A stretch of DNA of 54,651 bases from an uncultured Erysipelotrichaceae bacterium (GTDB lineage: Bacteria > Bacillota_I > Bacilli_A > Erysipelotrichales > Erysipelotrichaceae): positions 1 to 54,651 of the forward strand of contig CALUZH010000003.1 in NCBI GenBank assembly GCA_944325255.1. The letters run 5' to 3'. A program made the position numbers and the translations under genes. Position 1 is the stretch's first letter. Each line of letters starts with the position of its first letter. The notes below the pieces were generated by a model that saw only the letters and a program-made list of their open reading frames with translations, was not told where the DNA came from and ran no database searches. Below are positions 7,720 through 17,663 of this stretch, one piece after another.

Positions 7720-9942
7720 ATGTCAAAAAAAGATCGGGTCCTAAAACTGCTTACAAGCTTGATGTTTGTGGCAATAGGGGCGGTAATTATTAATGTATGT
7801 ATTGTGATTATCGGGCGCATTCATGTGCGCTCTTTAACGCATTTAGATGCTTATGTCGATTCGGTAGCCTTGGTTTCGGAGGATATTTATGCCCGCCGCG
7901 GTTATATTTTTGATGCCTCCGGTCAAGTAATAGCCCAGGATGAAAAGACCTATGATATTATTTGCTACCTTGATCCCAATCGCTTAAGCAATCAAAATGA
8001 GATTGCTTATGTGGATGATCCCTTATATACTTCTCAAGTCTTATCGGGAATATTAGCTATGGACCAAGATGAGATATTTGCCTATTTGACGCAAGAGGGT
8101 CTTTATCAAACCGAATTGGGTATCAAGGGTCGTAACTTAAGTGAAGAAACCAAAGAGGAGATCTTGAATTATCCGGGCATCCATGGCATTGATTTTCGGG
8201 AATCGACTAAACGTATCTATCCTTTTGGTGCCGATTCGGCGGTCTATCTTGTCGGTTTTGCCCAAAGTGATGAAAACGGCAAGCTTGTCGGCAAGATGGG
8301 CGTGGAACAATATTTAAATAATGAATTGTCAGGTCAAGACGGCAAGCATGTCTATCAGGCGGATAAAAACGGTTATGTTTTGCCGGGCATGTATGATGAG
8401 GTTCAAGCCGAACGCAATGGCTATAATGTTTATTTGACTTTGGATATGGCTATACAGGAAGCTTTGGAAAGTTCTTTTGATCGGGTAGTTGCCGAAAATA
8501 ATGCTTCCAAGGCCTGGGGAGCGGTAATGGAAATCGAAAGCGGCAAGATCCTGGCTTGGGGCCAAAGTCCTTCATATGATCCTAATGAATTGGAAATCGA
8601 AGAATATATGAATTACGGTTCCCAAATGTTATATGAACCGGGTTCGGTCATGAAGAGTTTTATTTATGCCGCCGCGATGGATATGGGGGTATATGATGGG
8701 GAAGCCTATTTTGATTCCAGCCCTTATTGTTACTATGGCAATGATCCATATCGGGTATACAGTGATACCAATTACGGATGTATTTATAATGCCGGTCAAA
8801 AATCCTGGGGTACTATTCCCCTTGACTATGGTCTTATTTATTCTTCCAATGTCGCTACATCGACCCTGCTCAGTGATTATGTAGGGGTTGATAAATATGA
8901 AGAATATTTAGATCGTTTTGGTTTCTTTAAGCCGGTTGATAGCGATGGTATACCGGAAGAAAGCGGCATTAAAAATTATACCTGGCCGTCCGAAAAATTA
9001 GCTTTGACCTTCGGGCAGGGTTCCAGTGTCACGATGTTGCAGCTGTTACAGGCTTATAGTGCCATTTTTGGCAATGGCGAAATGGTCAAACCTTATTTTA
9101 TTGATAAAATAACGGACAGTTATGATGAATCAAAAGTTCTCTATGTCGGGGAAAGAACGGTCAGCGGGACACCGATTTCCGAAGCGACGGCCAAAAAGAT
9201 GCAAGCCTTACTTGAAAGGGTAGTCAGTGATCCGGCGGGAACGGCCCAATATTATGCCATTGATGAAGTGAGCGTCATGGCTAAAACCGGTACTTCGGAA
9301 ATTGCTTCCATCGGCGGTTCCGGTTATGATGAGGGCGACTCCATTACTTCGGTTATGTTGGCCTTTCCAGCGGAAAATCCCCAATATATGATTTATTATG
9401 CTTATATTTCCCCATATGATTACTATAATCATACCTATTCCGATCCGATAACCGACTTTATTAAAAAGACGGCGATTTTAACCAATGTCGGCTACAATGT
9501 CTCCGATGAACAATTAATTAATTCCGTTAAAATCAATACTATGCCTTCCTTGATTAATTCCGACTTATTGACCGTTGATCGCCAGATTGGGGATTTTAGT
9601 CTTGATGTGGTACTTATTGGCGATGGCAATACGATTGTCGCGCAATATCCTAAGGCCGGCGAAACCGTATATAGCGGCCAAAAAGTATTCTTAAAAACGG
9701 ATGGTGATACTATTGAATGTCCGGACTTTAGCGGCTATAGCCGTAAGGAAATTATCGAATATTGGACATGCAGCGATTTAAGTTTTGTCGTTGACGGTTA
9801 TGGTATTGTCTATGAGCAAAATGTTAATGCGGGTACTTTGATTGACCAAAATACCGAGATCATCGTTAAACTTAAGGATATTGAAGACCTCTCTTTATCG
9901 GAAGATGAAGAACTTGATGAAGATTTAAATGCCGAAGAATAA
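7720..9942 (+). CDS. pbpB: Septal peptidoglycan transpeptidase (class B PBP) with PASTA domains
   Basis: A 740-residue FtsI/PBP2B-type transpeptidase: N-terminal membrane helix (residues ~10-31), dimerisation domain, transpeptidase domain, two C-terminal PASTA repeats (about residues 605-720) and an acidic tail. The active-site triad is complete: Ser309 in SVMK, SSN at 375-377 and KTGT at 522-525. It crosslinks peptidoglycan at the septum on the outer face of the membrane. It follows ftsL with a gap of 2 bases. About 90 bases separate it from mraY, which has its own promoter. Confidence 0.94.
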   Translation: MSKKDRVLKLLTSLMFVAIGAVIINVCIVIIGRIHVRSLTHLDAYVDSVALVSEDIYARRGYIFDASGQVIAQDEKTYDIICYLDPNRLSNQNEIAYVDDPLYTSQVLSGILAMDQDEIFAYLTQEGLYQTELGIKGRNLSEETKEEILNYPGIHGIDFRESTKRIYPFGADSAVYLVGFAQSDENGKLVGKMGVEQYLNNELSGQDGKHVYQADKNGYVLPGMYDEVQAERNGYNVYLTLDMAIQEALESSFDRVVAENNASKAWGAVMEIESGKILAWGQSPSYDPNELEIEEYMNYGSQMLYEPGSVMKSFIYAAAMDMGVYDGEAYFDSSPYCYYGNDPYRVYSDTNYGCIYNAGQKSWGTIPLDYGLIYSSNVATSTLLSDYVGVDKYEEYLDRFGFFKPVDSDGIPEESGIKNYTWPSEKLALTFGQGSSVTMLQLLQAYSAIFGNGEMVKPYFIDKITDSYDESKVLYVGERTVSGTPISEATAKKMQALLERVVSDPAGTAQYYAIDEVSVMAKTGTSEIASIGGSGYDEGDSITSVMLAFPAENPQYMIYYAYISPYDYYNHTYSDPITDFIKKTAILTNVGYNVSDEQLINSVKINTMPSLINSDLLTVDRQIGDFSLDVVLIGDGNTIVAQYPKAGETVYSGQKVFLKTDGDTIECPDFSGYSRKEIIEYWTCSDLSFVVDGYGIVYEQNVNAGTLIDQNTEIIVKLKDIEDLSLSEDEELDEDLNAEE

Positions 9943-9998
9943 ATCTTCTTTTTAAAGCGAATATCAGGGTCGTTTAGTGGCGGCACTTTTATCTTTTG

Positions 9999-10027
9999 TT
10001 GAATTGTTTAGTTAATAATTGTATAAT
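9999..10027 (+). promoter_or_regulatory. Internal promoter before mraY
   Basis: TTGAAT (9999-10004), 17-base spacer, TATAAT (10022-10027). Predicted start near 10034, so the mraY mRNA from this promoter would have a leader of about 2 bases. Confidence 0.65.
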
Positions 10028-10035
10028 TTCGGGGT

Positions 10036-11004
10036 ATGGATTTTTTGATATTAATGGTAATTGTTGCGGCGGCTACTTTGGGCTTGATGCTCTTTCTTAT
10101 GCCGAAATTTATTGCGGTTTTAAATGCCCGTGACTATTATCAAGAAGTAAGTGAATATGCCATTAAGGAATATCGGGAGAAGGCCAAAACACCGGCTATG
10201 GGCGGTTTACTTTTTGTCTTGGTACCGACGGTTGTCATCTTTGTAGCTTATCCGACCATCTTTCATGATCTTAAGGCCTTAATGGTTTTAGTAAGCTATA
10301 TCTTATTTTCCATAATCGGTTTTTTGGATGACTTTTTAATTATCGCTTTTAAAAATAATGCCGGTTTAAATCCTAAACTTAAGCTGCTTTTGCAGCTTAT
10401 CTTTGCCGGTCTTATCTATCTTTTTTTCCATCCTTTGATTGATACGCGTATTACTTTAGCTTCTTTGGGCTTTTCTTTTGACTTAGGTCTTTTATATATT
10501 CCTTTTATGATTTTACTTTATGCCGCGGAAGCCAATGCCGTTAATTTTACCGATGGAATGGATGGCTTATGTGCCGGGGTATCGGCTATTGCCTTGATTC
10601 CGTTTTTTATCTTGGCGGTATTTAAAAATGAATATGATATTGCCTTGATTATTATGGCTGTCTTTTTCGGATTATTGGGCTATTTGAAGTTTAATAGGGC
10701 GCCGGCGAAGATTTATATGGGGGATAGCGGTTCCCTGGCTTTAGGAGCGCTTTTTACAGCCCTGGCGATAATTTTAAAGGAAGAAATCGCCCTCTTTTTT
10801 ATCGGTGGGGTCTTTGTGGTCGAGATGTTTTGTGTTTGCCTGCAATTAAGCTTTGTCAAACTCTTTCATCGTCGCGTCTTTCTCTATACGCCTATTCATT
10901 ATGCCTTCCGCTTAAAGGGCATGAGCGATAAAAAGGTTATTCGGCTTTTCTATATCATGGGTATTATATTTGCCATAATAGGTTTATTAGTGGGGTTATT
11001 ATGA
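10036..11004 (+). CDS. mraY: Phospho-N-acetylmuramoyl-pentapeptide transferase
   Basis: MraY joins UDP-MurNAc-pentapeptide to undecaprenyl phosphate, giving lipid I. The 322-residue polytopic membrane protein shows GFLDDFLI, the active-site NFTDGMDGL (near residues 172-180), MGDSGSLALG and a C-terminal FHRRVFLYTPIHYAF. Length is normal. The start has no good ribosome site and the likely transcription start is about 2 bases upstream, so leaderless initiation is possible. It overlaps murD by 4 bases. Confidence 0.95.
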   Translation: MDFLILMVIVAAATLGLMLFLMPKFIAVLNARDYYQEVSEYAIKEYREKAKTPAMGGLLFVLVPTVVIFVAYPTIFHDLKALMVLVSYILFSIIGFLDDFLIIAFKNNAGLNPKLKLLLQLIFAGLIYLFFHPLIDTRITLASLGFSFDLGLLYIPFMILLYAAEANAVNFTDGMDGLCAGVSAIALIPFFILAVFKNEYDIALIIMAVFFGLLGYLKFNRAPAKIYMGDSGSLALGALFTALAIILKEEIALFFIGGVFVVEMFCVCLQLSFVKLFHRRVFLYTPIHYAFRLKGMSDKKVIRLFYIMGIIFAIIGLLVGLL

Positions 11005-12296
11005 AAAAAGTATTGGTTATCGGTGCTGCCAAAAGTGGTATCGCGGTTTCAAAACTCTTGGCTTTGCATAATTATGAAGTTATTTTGACTGATGCCAAGG
11101 AAGTTAAAGATGAAAAACTTAAGTCTTTAGGTATCCGGGTTTACGATGGTGGACACCCGGATTTTTTAAAGAATGAGGATTATGATTTTATCGTTAAAAA
11201 TCCAGGCATTCCTTATACGGTTGACTTTGTTGATTATTTTGTTAAGAAGGGAATGAAGATTTATAACGAGATTGAGGTCGCCTGTCATTTCGCTCATTAT
11301 CGCTATGGGGCCATTACCGGTACTAACGGTAAAACAACAACTACTACTCTTTTAGGGGCCTTTTTAAAAAAACTCAATCCTTTAAATACGGCCGTTGGCA
11401 ATATCGGTTTACCGCTTTCGGAAGTAGTGATGAAATATCCTGATGAAGTTTTGGCCTTGGCTGTAGAGATTGCGGCCTTTCAGCTTTTAGGTACCGCGGA
11501 TTTCCATCCGGAAGTAGCCGTATGTCTTAATTTGACACCTGACCACTTAGATTATTTCGGTTCTTTGGATAAATATTATGATGCCAAGATGCGCATATGG
11601 CACAACATGGGTCCTTCCGATACCTTTCTTTTAAATCTGGATGATGAAGAGATTGTTAAACGTTGCCATGATCTTAAGTGTCAAGTTATAACTTATTCTT
11701 TTGATCAAAAGGCTGATCTTACCATCAAGAAAGATGGGGTCTATCTTTATGATGAACTGCTATTTAAGGCTGATGATTTAAAGCTTGTCGGTATGCATAA
11801 TTTACAAAATGCCGCCGTAGCCGCCTGCATGGCTTATAAAATGGGGGTATCAATCGTTGATATCCAAGAAGTTATCAAAGAATTTAAGGGTGTCGAGCAC
11901 CGCATTGAATTTGTAAAAGAAGTTGATGGGGTTCGCTTCTATAATGATTCCAAGGGTACCAATCCCGATTCGACGATTGTCGCCTTAAAAGCTTTTGATA
12001 AACCTCTTATTCTTTTGGCCGGCGGTTATGATAAAAAGACCGGTTTTAAACAAATCATTCCTTATTTGAATAAAATTAAGAAATTATATTGTTTTGGGGC
12101 AACCAAAAAGGAAATCAAGGAGCTCTATCCCGAGGCCGTTTTATGCGATGATTTAAAGACGGCCCTAGAAGCCGCTAAAAAGGATGCTGAAAAAGGGGAT
12201 GTGATTTTATTATCACCTATGTGTGCCAGCTGGGATCAATTCCCTAATTATGAAGTACGGGGCCGCTACTTTAAAGAATTGGTAGAAGACCTATGA
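11001..12296 (+). CDS. murD: UDP-N-acetylmuramoylalanine--D-glutamate ligase
   Basis: MurD adds D-glutamate to UDP-MurNAc-L-alanine in the cytoplasm. The 431-residue protein begins with a Rossmann-like VLVIGAAKSGIAVSK and has the Mur ligase ATP loop GTNGKTTTTTLLG with Lys111, a central domain with LTPDHLD, and the C-terminal FYNDSKGTNPDST. Start and stop both overlap neighbours by 4 bases (ATGA), so mraY, murD and recJ are translationally coupled. Overlap with recJ rather than another mur gene is unusual for this cluster. Confidence 0.95.
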   Translation: MKKVLVIGAAKSGIAVSKLLALHNYEVILTDAKEVKDEKLKSLGIRVYDGGHPDFLKNEDYDFIVKNPGIPYTVDFVDYFVKKGMKIYNEIEVACHFAHYRYGAITGTNGKTTTTTLLGAFLKKLNPLNTAVGNIGLPLSEVVMKYPDEVLALAVEIAAFQLLGTADFHPEVAVCLNLTPDHLDYFGSLDKYYDAKMRIWHNMGPSDTFLLNLDDEEIVKRCHDLKCQVITYSFDQKADLTIKKDGVYLYDELLFKADDLKLVGMHNLQNAAVAACMAYKMGVSIVDIQEVIKEFKGVEHRIEFVKEVDGVRFYNDSKGTNPDSTIVALKAFDKPLILLAGGYDKKTGFKQIIPYLNKIKKLYCFGATKKEIKELYPEAVLCDDLKTALEAAKKDAEKGDVILLSPMCASWDQFPNYEVRGRYFKELVEDL

Positions 12297-13813
12297 CCTA
12301 TCGTTTTTTAAATTCCCAGGCCAGCTTTAAAGAACGCATTATTGATTATTATGCCGATAATCCGCGTTTTAAGGAGACACTTTTTAATGATTTTGAGCTT
12401 GATTTAAATCAGGAAGTGCTTAAAAGGGGCCATGAATTTATTGAATCATTAAAGGGTCAAAGAGTTTTGATTATCGGGGATTTTGACTGTGACGGCATCT
12501 CGGCGACAGCCATCATCAAGATGCTTTTTGATAAGCTCGGTATTGCCAATAATTATTATATTCCTTCCCGTTTTCATGAAGGTTATGGTCTAAGCCTTAA
12601 ACAAGTCCAAAAGGCCATTGATTTTTCTTTTGATGCCTTAGTTACCGTCGATAACGGAATTACCGCTGCTGAGGCCTTAAAAGTCGCTAAGGACAAGGGG
12701 ATAAAGACCATGGTTATCGATCATCATAGCTATGATGCTCTACCTCAAGCCGATTATATTCTCCATGGTGATTTATTGGCCAAACCTTATCAAAAGGCTT
12801 GCGCAGCCGGACTTTGTTACCTTTTGATGGCAAGTTTTGAAGATGATGATTTGGCAGCCTGTTATGCCGGGGTCGCGACCTTTGCCGATATGGTCGAAGT
12901 TTTCGGCTATAATCGCTATCTTATCAAAAGGGCCTATCAGCTTTTAAATAAGGGTGAGATAAAAACTTATAATGCCTTAAGCGGTAAAAAACAAAATTAT
13001 ACCTATGACGACTTAAGTTTTTTATTGGCTTCCCGGATTAATGCGGTTTCGCGGATTAAGGGAGCCAATGTCAATAGGGTAGTGTCTTTCTTGCTTGAAC
13101 AAGATGATGATAAGCTTTTAAAAGGAGCTCAAAAACTTAAACAGATTAATAATTTGCGCAAGGATTTAAGTGATGTCATGACCCAAAGAGCCTTGCGTTT
13201 GGTGGATGATCGGGACTTTTTAATTTTATATGATGAGCATTTTGAGGAAGGACTTTGCGGTCCGGTGGCCAATCGGATTGCCCGGACATTTCAAAAGCCT
13301 TGTATTGTCTTGGCCAAGGGTGAAGAAGAAATTAAAGGCAGTGGCCGAAGCATAGATGACTTTGATTTATTGGCATATTTAAAAAAATATGATCATCTTT
13401 TTAAACGCCTTGGCGGACATAAACAAGCTGTCGGTTTGAGCTTGGACCTTGACATGGTCAATCCCTTATTGGAGGCTACCAAAGTTTTAGACTTGCCTGT
13501 CTCTTTAAAAGAAGTGCCTTGCTTGCCTTTATATGCGGAAGATATATCCTTAGATACCCTGGCTTTTATTAATGAACTTGAACCCTTTGGTATTGGCTTT
13601 GAAGAACCCTTATTTTATATGGATGATTTAAAAATTTCATCCCGTTATTTGATTAAACAAAAATATACCAAATTTCGCTTTGTCAATGGTCTTGAAGCAA
13701 TCAGTTTTCATGAAGATGATTATAATCGGGACTTTAAGCGTTTAATTGCCTATCTAAAAGCCGATTCTTATCATAAAAACCGCCTTTCCTTACAAATTCA
13801 AGACTTAATTTAG
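12293..13813 (+). CDS. recJ: Single-strand-specific 5'-3' exonuclease RecJ
   Basis: A DHH-superfamily exonuclease for recombination and repair. Motifs seen: [11 protein letters not shown] near residues 62-72, DNGITAAEA, the name-giving DHH motif (VIDHHSYD) near residue 144-150, and DHHA1-type [11 protein letters not shown] near residue 380; an OB-like C-terminal stretch ends the protein. At 506 residues it is shorter than most RecJ proteins (about 560 or more). The gene overlaps murD by 4 bases and ends the division operon. Assignment to recJ rather than another DHH phosphoesterase rests on the domain order. Confidence 0.87.
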   Translation: MTYRFLNSQASFKERIIDYYADNPRFKETLFNDFELDLNQEVLKRGHEFIESLKGQRVLIIGDFDCDGISATAIIKMLFDKLGIANNYYIPSRFHEGYGLSLKQVQKAIDFSFDALVTVDNGITAAEALKVAKDKGIKTMVIDHHSYDALPQADYILHGDLLAKPYQKACAAGLCYLLMASFEDDDLAACYAGVATFADMVEVFGYNRYLIKRAYQLLNKGEIKTYNALSGKKQNYTYDDLSFLLASRINAVSRIKGANVNRVVSFLLEQDDDKLLKGAQKLKQINNLRKDLSDVMTQRALRLVDDRDFLILYDEHFEEGLCGPVANRIARTFQKPCIVLAKGEEEIKGSGRSIDDFDLLAYLKKYDHLFKRLGGHKQAVGLSLDLDMVNPLLEATKVLDLPVSLKEVPCLPLYAEDISLDTLAFINELEPFGIGFEEPLFYMDDLKISSRYLIKQKYTKFRFVNGLEAISFHEDDYNRDFKRLIAYLKADSYHKNRLSLQIQDLI

Positions 13814-13825
13814 CTGCCTGTGTTG

Positions 13826-13831
13826 TATAAT
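13826..13831 (+). promoter_or_regulatory. -10 box before apt
   Basis: TATAAT directly after recJ; no convincing -35 hexamer. Transcription would start near 13838, 25 bases before the apt ATG. Confidence 0.4.
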
Positions 13832-13862
13832 GGAAGTGTTTTTAAAAAAAGGGGTGGCAACA

Positions 13863-14378
13863 ATGGAAGATTTAAAGAAATATATTGCGGAAGTTCCTGA
13901 CTTCCCAAAAGAAGGAATATTATTTTACGACATTACTACTTTGATGCAGGATGGTGAAGCTTTTCATCTGGCAACTGCAAGGATTGTCGAATTCGCTAAA
14001 GCGATTGGGGCCCAAGTTGTGGTCGGACCGGAATCAAGAGGTTTTATTTTCGGTTGTCCGGTAGCTTATGAATTGGGTATCGGTTTTGTTCCGGTCAGAA
14101 AACCGCATAAATTGCCGCGCCCGACTATCAGTTATGCCTATGATTTAGAATATGGCAGCAATGAACTCCATATGCATGCCGATGCGATTAAAAAAGGTCA
14201 AAAGGTTTTGATTGTCGATGATTTATTGGCGACCGGCGGAACGATCGATGCCGCTATTCACTTGGTTGAAAAGGAGGGCGGAGAAGTTGTCGGCTGTGCC
14301 TTTTTGATCGAATTGGCCGAATTACACGGTCGTGACCGCTTGCAAGGTTATAACGTTTTAACTTTGATGACCTACTGA
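13863..14378 (+). CDS. apt: Adenine phosphoribosyltransferase
   Basis: Apt converts adenine and PRPP to AMP. The 171-residue product begins [19 protein letters not shown], typical of the family, and has the PRPP motif [13 protein letters not shown] near residues 116-128. The ATG at 13863 is chosen because it follows AGGGGTGG and yields the standard length; an in-frame ATG at 13830 falls on the -10 box. It precedes rel, a pairing common in Bacillota. A weak hairpin (CGAAG/CTTCG, 14381-14396) with a T-run follows. Confidence 0.94.
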   Translation: MEDLKKYIAEVPDFPKEGILFYDITTLMQDGEAFHLATARIVEFAKAIGAQVVVGPESRGFIFGCPVAYELGIGFVPVRKPHKLPRPTISYAYDLEYGSNELHMHADAIKKGQKVLIVDDLLATGGTIDAAIHLVEKEGGEVVGCAFLIELAELHGRDRLQGYNVLTLMTY

Positions 14379-14416
14379 GCCGAAGCCTAAACTTCGACTT
14401 TTTAATAAAAAAGCCT

Positions 14417-16606
14417 ATGAAAAATATTAATGTCACCAAAGAAATGTTCGAAGAACAGGTTCATTCCTATATCAGCAATAAGGATTCATTAGCACTGATT
14501 GATAAAGCTTATCATTATGCGGAAGAAAAACACAGCGGTCAATTTCGCCGCAGCGGTGAGCCCTATTTTATTCATGTCTTGAATGTTGCCTATATCTTGG
14601 CCCAACTACATTCTTCGCCGGTTACTATTTCGGCCGGTTTTTTGCATGATGTCGTGGAAGACTGCGGTGTCACCAAAGATGAATTTGTAGCTGAATTCGG
14701 GGAAGAGATCTATGATATCGTCGAAGCGGTAACCAAGATCGGCAAGCTCAAATTTAAAGATGAAAAGGAATATTTGGCCGCCAATCACCGCAAGATTTTT
14801 ATCGCTATGGCCAAGGATGTTAGGGTTATCATGGTTAAATTGGTCGACCGTTTGCATAATATGCGTACCCTGCAATATCAGCCGGTAGAGAAACAAAAAA
14901 AGATTGCCCAAGAGACCCTTGAGGTCTATGCGCCGATTGCCCATCGTTTAGGTATTGCCGAAATTAAAAATGAGCTTGAAGACTTATCTTTTTTCTATTT
15001 AGATAATGAAAAGTATCATGAAATAGCCCATCTTGTGGAAAATAAGAAGTCGGAACGTGATGAATATGTCAAAAAGATGATTGAAGATATATCGGAAACG
15101 CTCAAGAAACATAATATTCCTTTCCGTATTTTTGGGCGCAGTAAACACTTATATTCCATCTATAAAAAGATGGAAACCAAACATAAAAGATTTGAAGAAA
15201 TATTGGATTTGTTGGCGATTAGGATTGTCACCCAAACCGAACTTAACTGCTATGAGATACTTGGCTATATTCATGCTGCTTATCGGCCGATTCCGGGACG
15301 CTTGAAAGACTATATTGCCATGCCTAAGGCCAATATGTATCAGTCTCTGCATACGACGGTTGTAGGGGTTGACGGCCGGATATTTGAAGTCCAAATCCGT
15401 ACCGAAGAAATGGATTCCATTGCCGAAAAGGGTATTGCCGCCCACTGGTCTTATAAAGAGGGCAAGGGTGAAAATCATCATAAGGATCAAAGTGAGATCG
15501 TTAAGGAACTGGAGTGGCTCAAAGCTTTTGAAGAAAGCAGTATTGATGCTTCCACTTATATGAATACGGTTATTGAAGATGTCTTCAATGCCAATATTTA
15601 TGTCATGACGCCAAAGGGCCGAATTATTGACTTGCCAAATGGTTCAACACCGATTGACTTTGCCTATCGTATTCATACGGAAGTCGGCCACCAAACGGTC
15701 GGAGCCTTAGTTAATGAAACGCTTGTTCCCCTCAATACACCGCTTAAAACCGGTGATGTCGTGGAACTAAAGACCAATAAAAACTCCGGTCCGAGTGAAG
15801 ATTGGCTGAAGATTGTCAAAACCAATAATGCCCGCAATAAGATCCGGGCCTATTTGACCAAGAAAGAAAATGAGCAGCGTCAGGAATTGATTAAACAGGG
15901 CGAAAATATGCTCAAGGAAGATATGAAGCGGCGGGGTGTCGATGTCGCTGAATATCTTGATCAAAAAAAGCTTGAAAATATCTATGGTCAATTCCAAACT
16001 TCCAATTATAACGAACTGATGTATGCCATCGGCTGCAAGTCTTTATCGACCCAAGCCGTCATTGAAAAAATGGTCAAATTCTCCAAAAAGGAGCTTAATA
16101 AGGATACCTTAAACCAGATATTGGCGAAAAATAAGACCAGGCGCAAGGCTTCAACTTCCAAGACCGGCATTATTGTCGAAGGCGTCGACTCGATGAAGAT
16201 CGCCATGGCTTCCTGCTGCAATCCGATATATCATGACGAAATTGTCGGCTATGTAACTAAGGGTAACGGCATCAAGGTTCATCGCAAAGACTGTCCGAAT
16301 ATCCAAAATGAGAAAAAGCGCCTCATTCATGTTGAATGGGATGAAAATAAAGATCCTTCAATTAAGTATGAAACGGATATCCGCATCTATTGTAAGGACC
16401 GCAATTTCTTATTGACGGATTTAATTACCGTTATCGCCCAATATAAGGCAACGCTTTTAGCTGTTAATGTGGCAGTTAATAAGGAAGATCTCACCGCTAC
16501 GGCCAATATGACAATCGTCGTCGAAGATATTGAACATCTAAATACCATCATGGCTAATCTCCGTAAGGTCAATAGTGTTTTGACGGTTGAAAGGGTCATC
16601 AAATAG
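14417..16606 (+). CDS. rel: Bifunctional (p)ppGpp synthetase/hydrolase
   Basis: A full-length 729-residue Rel enzyme, which makes and destroys the alarmone (p)ppGpp. N-terminal HD hydrolase (residues ~25-180; GFLHDVVED and LVDRLHNMRTL), synthetase domain (~220-360; GRLKDYIAMPKANMYQSLHT), TGS domain (~385-450; VMTPKGRIIDLPNGSTPIDFAY), a Cys-containing region (ASCCNPI) and a C-terminal ACT domain (~655-729). Both catalytic halves look intact, so it should be bifunctional. It follows apt closely. Confidence 0.96.
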   Translation: MKNINVTKEMFEEQVHSYISNKDSLALIDKAYHYAEEKHSGQFRRSGEPYFIHVLNVAYILAQLHSSPVTISAGFLHDVVEDCGVTKDEFVAEFGEEIYDIVEAVTKIGKLKFKDEKEYLAANHRKIFIAMAKDVRVIMVKLVDRLHNMRTLQYQPVEKQKKIAQETLEVYAPIAHRLGIAEIKNELEDLSFFYLDNEKYHEIAHLVENKKSERDEYVKKMIEDISETLKKHNIPFRIFGRSKHLYSIYKKMETKHKRFEEILDLLAIRIVTQTELNCYEILGYIHAAYRPIPGRLKDYIAMPKANMYQSLHTTVVGVDGRIFEVQIRTEEMDSIAEKGIAAHWSYKEGKGENHHKDQSEIVKELEWLKAFEESSIDASTYMNTVIEDVFNANIYVMTPKGRIIDLPNGSTPIDFAYRIHTEVGHQTVGALVNETLVPLNTPLKTGDVVELKTNKNSGPSEDWLKIVKTNNARNKIRAYLTKKENEQRQELIKQGENMLKEDMKRRGVDVAEYLDQKKLENIYGQFQTSNYNELMYAIGCKSLSTQAVIEKMVKFSKKELNKDTLNQILAKNKTRRKASTSKTGIIVEGVDSMKIAMASCCNPIYHDEIVGYVTKGNGIKVHRKDCPNIQNEKKRLIHVEWDENKDPSIKYETDIRIYCKDRNFLLTDLITVIAQYKATLLAVNVAVNKEDLTATANMTIVVEDIEHLNTIMANLRKVNSVLTVERVIK

Positions 16607-16660
16607 CTAACTTTACAAAGTCTTAACACTGCGATAAGATGAAGCTGTAAGGTGCTTTGG

Positions 16661-17662
16661 ATGAAGACTTTTTTAGAAAATTATCATGGTGAAGATTATT
16701 ATCTCTATACTTTGAAAAAGGGCAAGTATACCATCAGTGTCAGTACATATGGGGCGACACTCTGCAATTTTATTTATGACGGTGTCGATATTGTCCAGGG
16801 TTTTGAGAATGTCAAATCTTATGTCGAAGAAGTTAAATATATGAATGCCGTTATCGGCCGGGTATGTAATCGTATCGCCGATGGGCGCTTTAGCTTAAAC
16901 GGGCAAAATTATAAGCTTTTTATCAATAACGGCCCTAATTCTTTGCATGGCGGCGAATATGGTTTTGATACCAAAAAGTGGGATATTGAAGAAATCGGCA
17001 ATACCCTTTTATGTCATTATCAATCAAAAGATGGGGAAGAAGGTTATCCGGGAAAGCTTGATATCTATGTCACTTATGAACTAAATGATGACGGGCTTTT
17101 ATTCGGCTATACGGCAATAAGCGATAAAGATACCTTATTGAGCATATGTAATCATGCTTTTTTCAATATCAACGGTTTGCATTCTTTAAGTATTCTTGAT
17201 GATTATTTGACCATTGATGCTGATGAATATGCCCTGGTTGATGAAAACGGCTTGACGCTTGAGTGCCACGAAAAAGTGGCTGATACTCCCTTTGATTTCC
17301 GGCAAAAGAAGAAAATCGGCCGGGATATTAATTCTTCAAATAAGCAATTAGCAAATGCCCATGGCTATGACCATCATTTCCTTATTCGCGGGGAGGGCTT
17401 TAGGCACTTTCTCACTTATGAAAATGCACATTTGATGATGGATGTCTACAGTGACATGCCGGGCATGCACTTATATACCGCTAATTATTTGGATGGTTTG
17501 GCCCATGGTAAAAAGGGCAATAATTATCCATCGCGTTCATCTGTCTGTTTTGAAACCCAATATTATCCTAATGCGATTAATATGGAAGGCCCGAAAAAAC
17601 CGATTTTAAGGGCCGGAGAAGTCATAAAACATAAAACCGTCTATCGGTTAAGGAGCAAATAA
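16661..17662 (+). CDS. galM: Aldose 1-epimerase (galactose mutarotase)
   Basis: GalM interconverts the alpha and beta anomers of galactose, feeding galactokinase. The 333-residue product has GRVCNRIADGRF, NNGPNSLHGG with a catalytic-region His, ICNHAFFNING with the second His, and CFETQYYPNA carrying the expected catalytic Glu. ATG at 16661 is preferred to GTG at 16652 because AAGGTG lies 6 bases before it. Only one base separates it from galK, so the two form an operon; galT is not in the window. Confidence 0.92.
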   Translation: MKTFLENYHGEDYYLYTLKKGKYTISVSTYGATLCNFIYDGVDIVQGFENVKSYVEEVKYMNAVIGRVCNRIADGRFSLNGQNYKLFINNGPNSLHGGEYGFDTKKWDIEEIGNTLLCHYQSKDGEEGYPGKLDIYVTYELNDDGLLFGYTAISDKDTLLSICNHAFFNINGLHSLSILDDYLTIDADEYALVDENGLTLECHEKVADTPFDFRQKKKIGRDINSSNKQLANAHGYDHHFLIRGEGFRHFLTYENAHLMMDVYSDMPGMHLYTANYLDGLAHGKKGNNYPSRSSVCFETQYYPNAINMEGPKKPILRAGEVIKHKTVYRLRSK

Positions 17663-17663
17663 T

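Noticed and set aside
14381-14400. Terminator between apt and rel
   Set aside because: The stem CGAAG/CTTCG has only 5 bp and the T-run is short; it may weaken read-through, but I do not call it.
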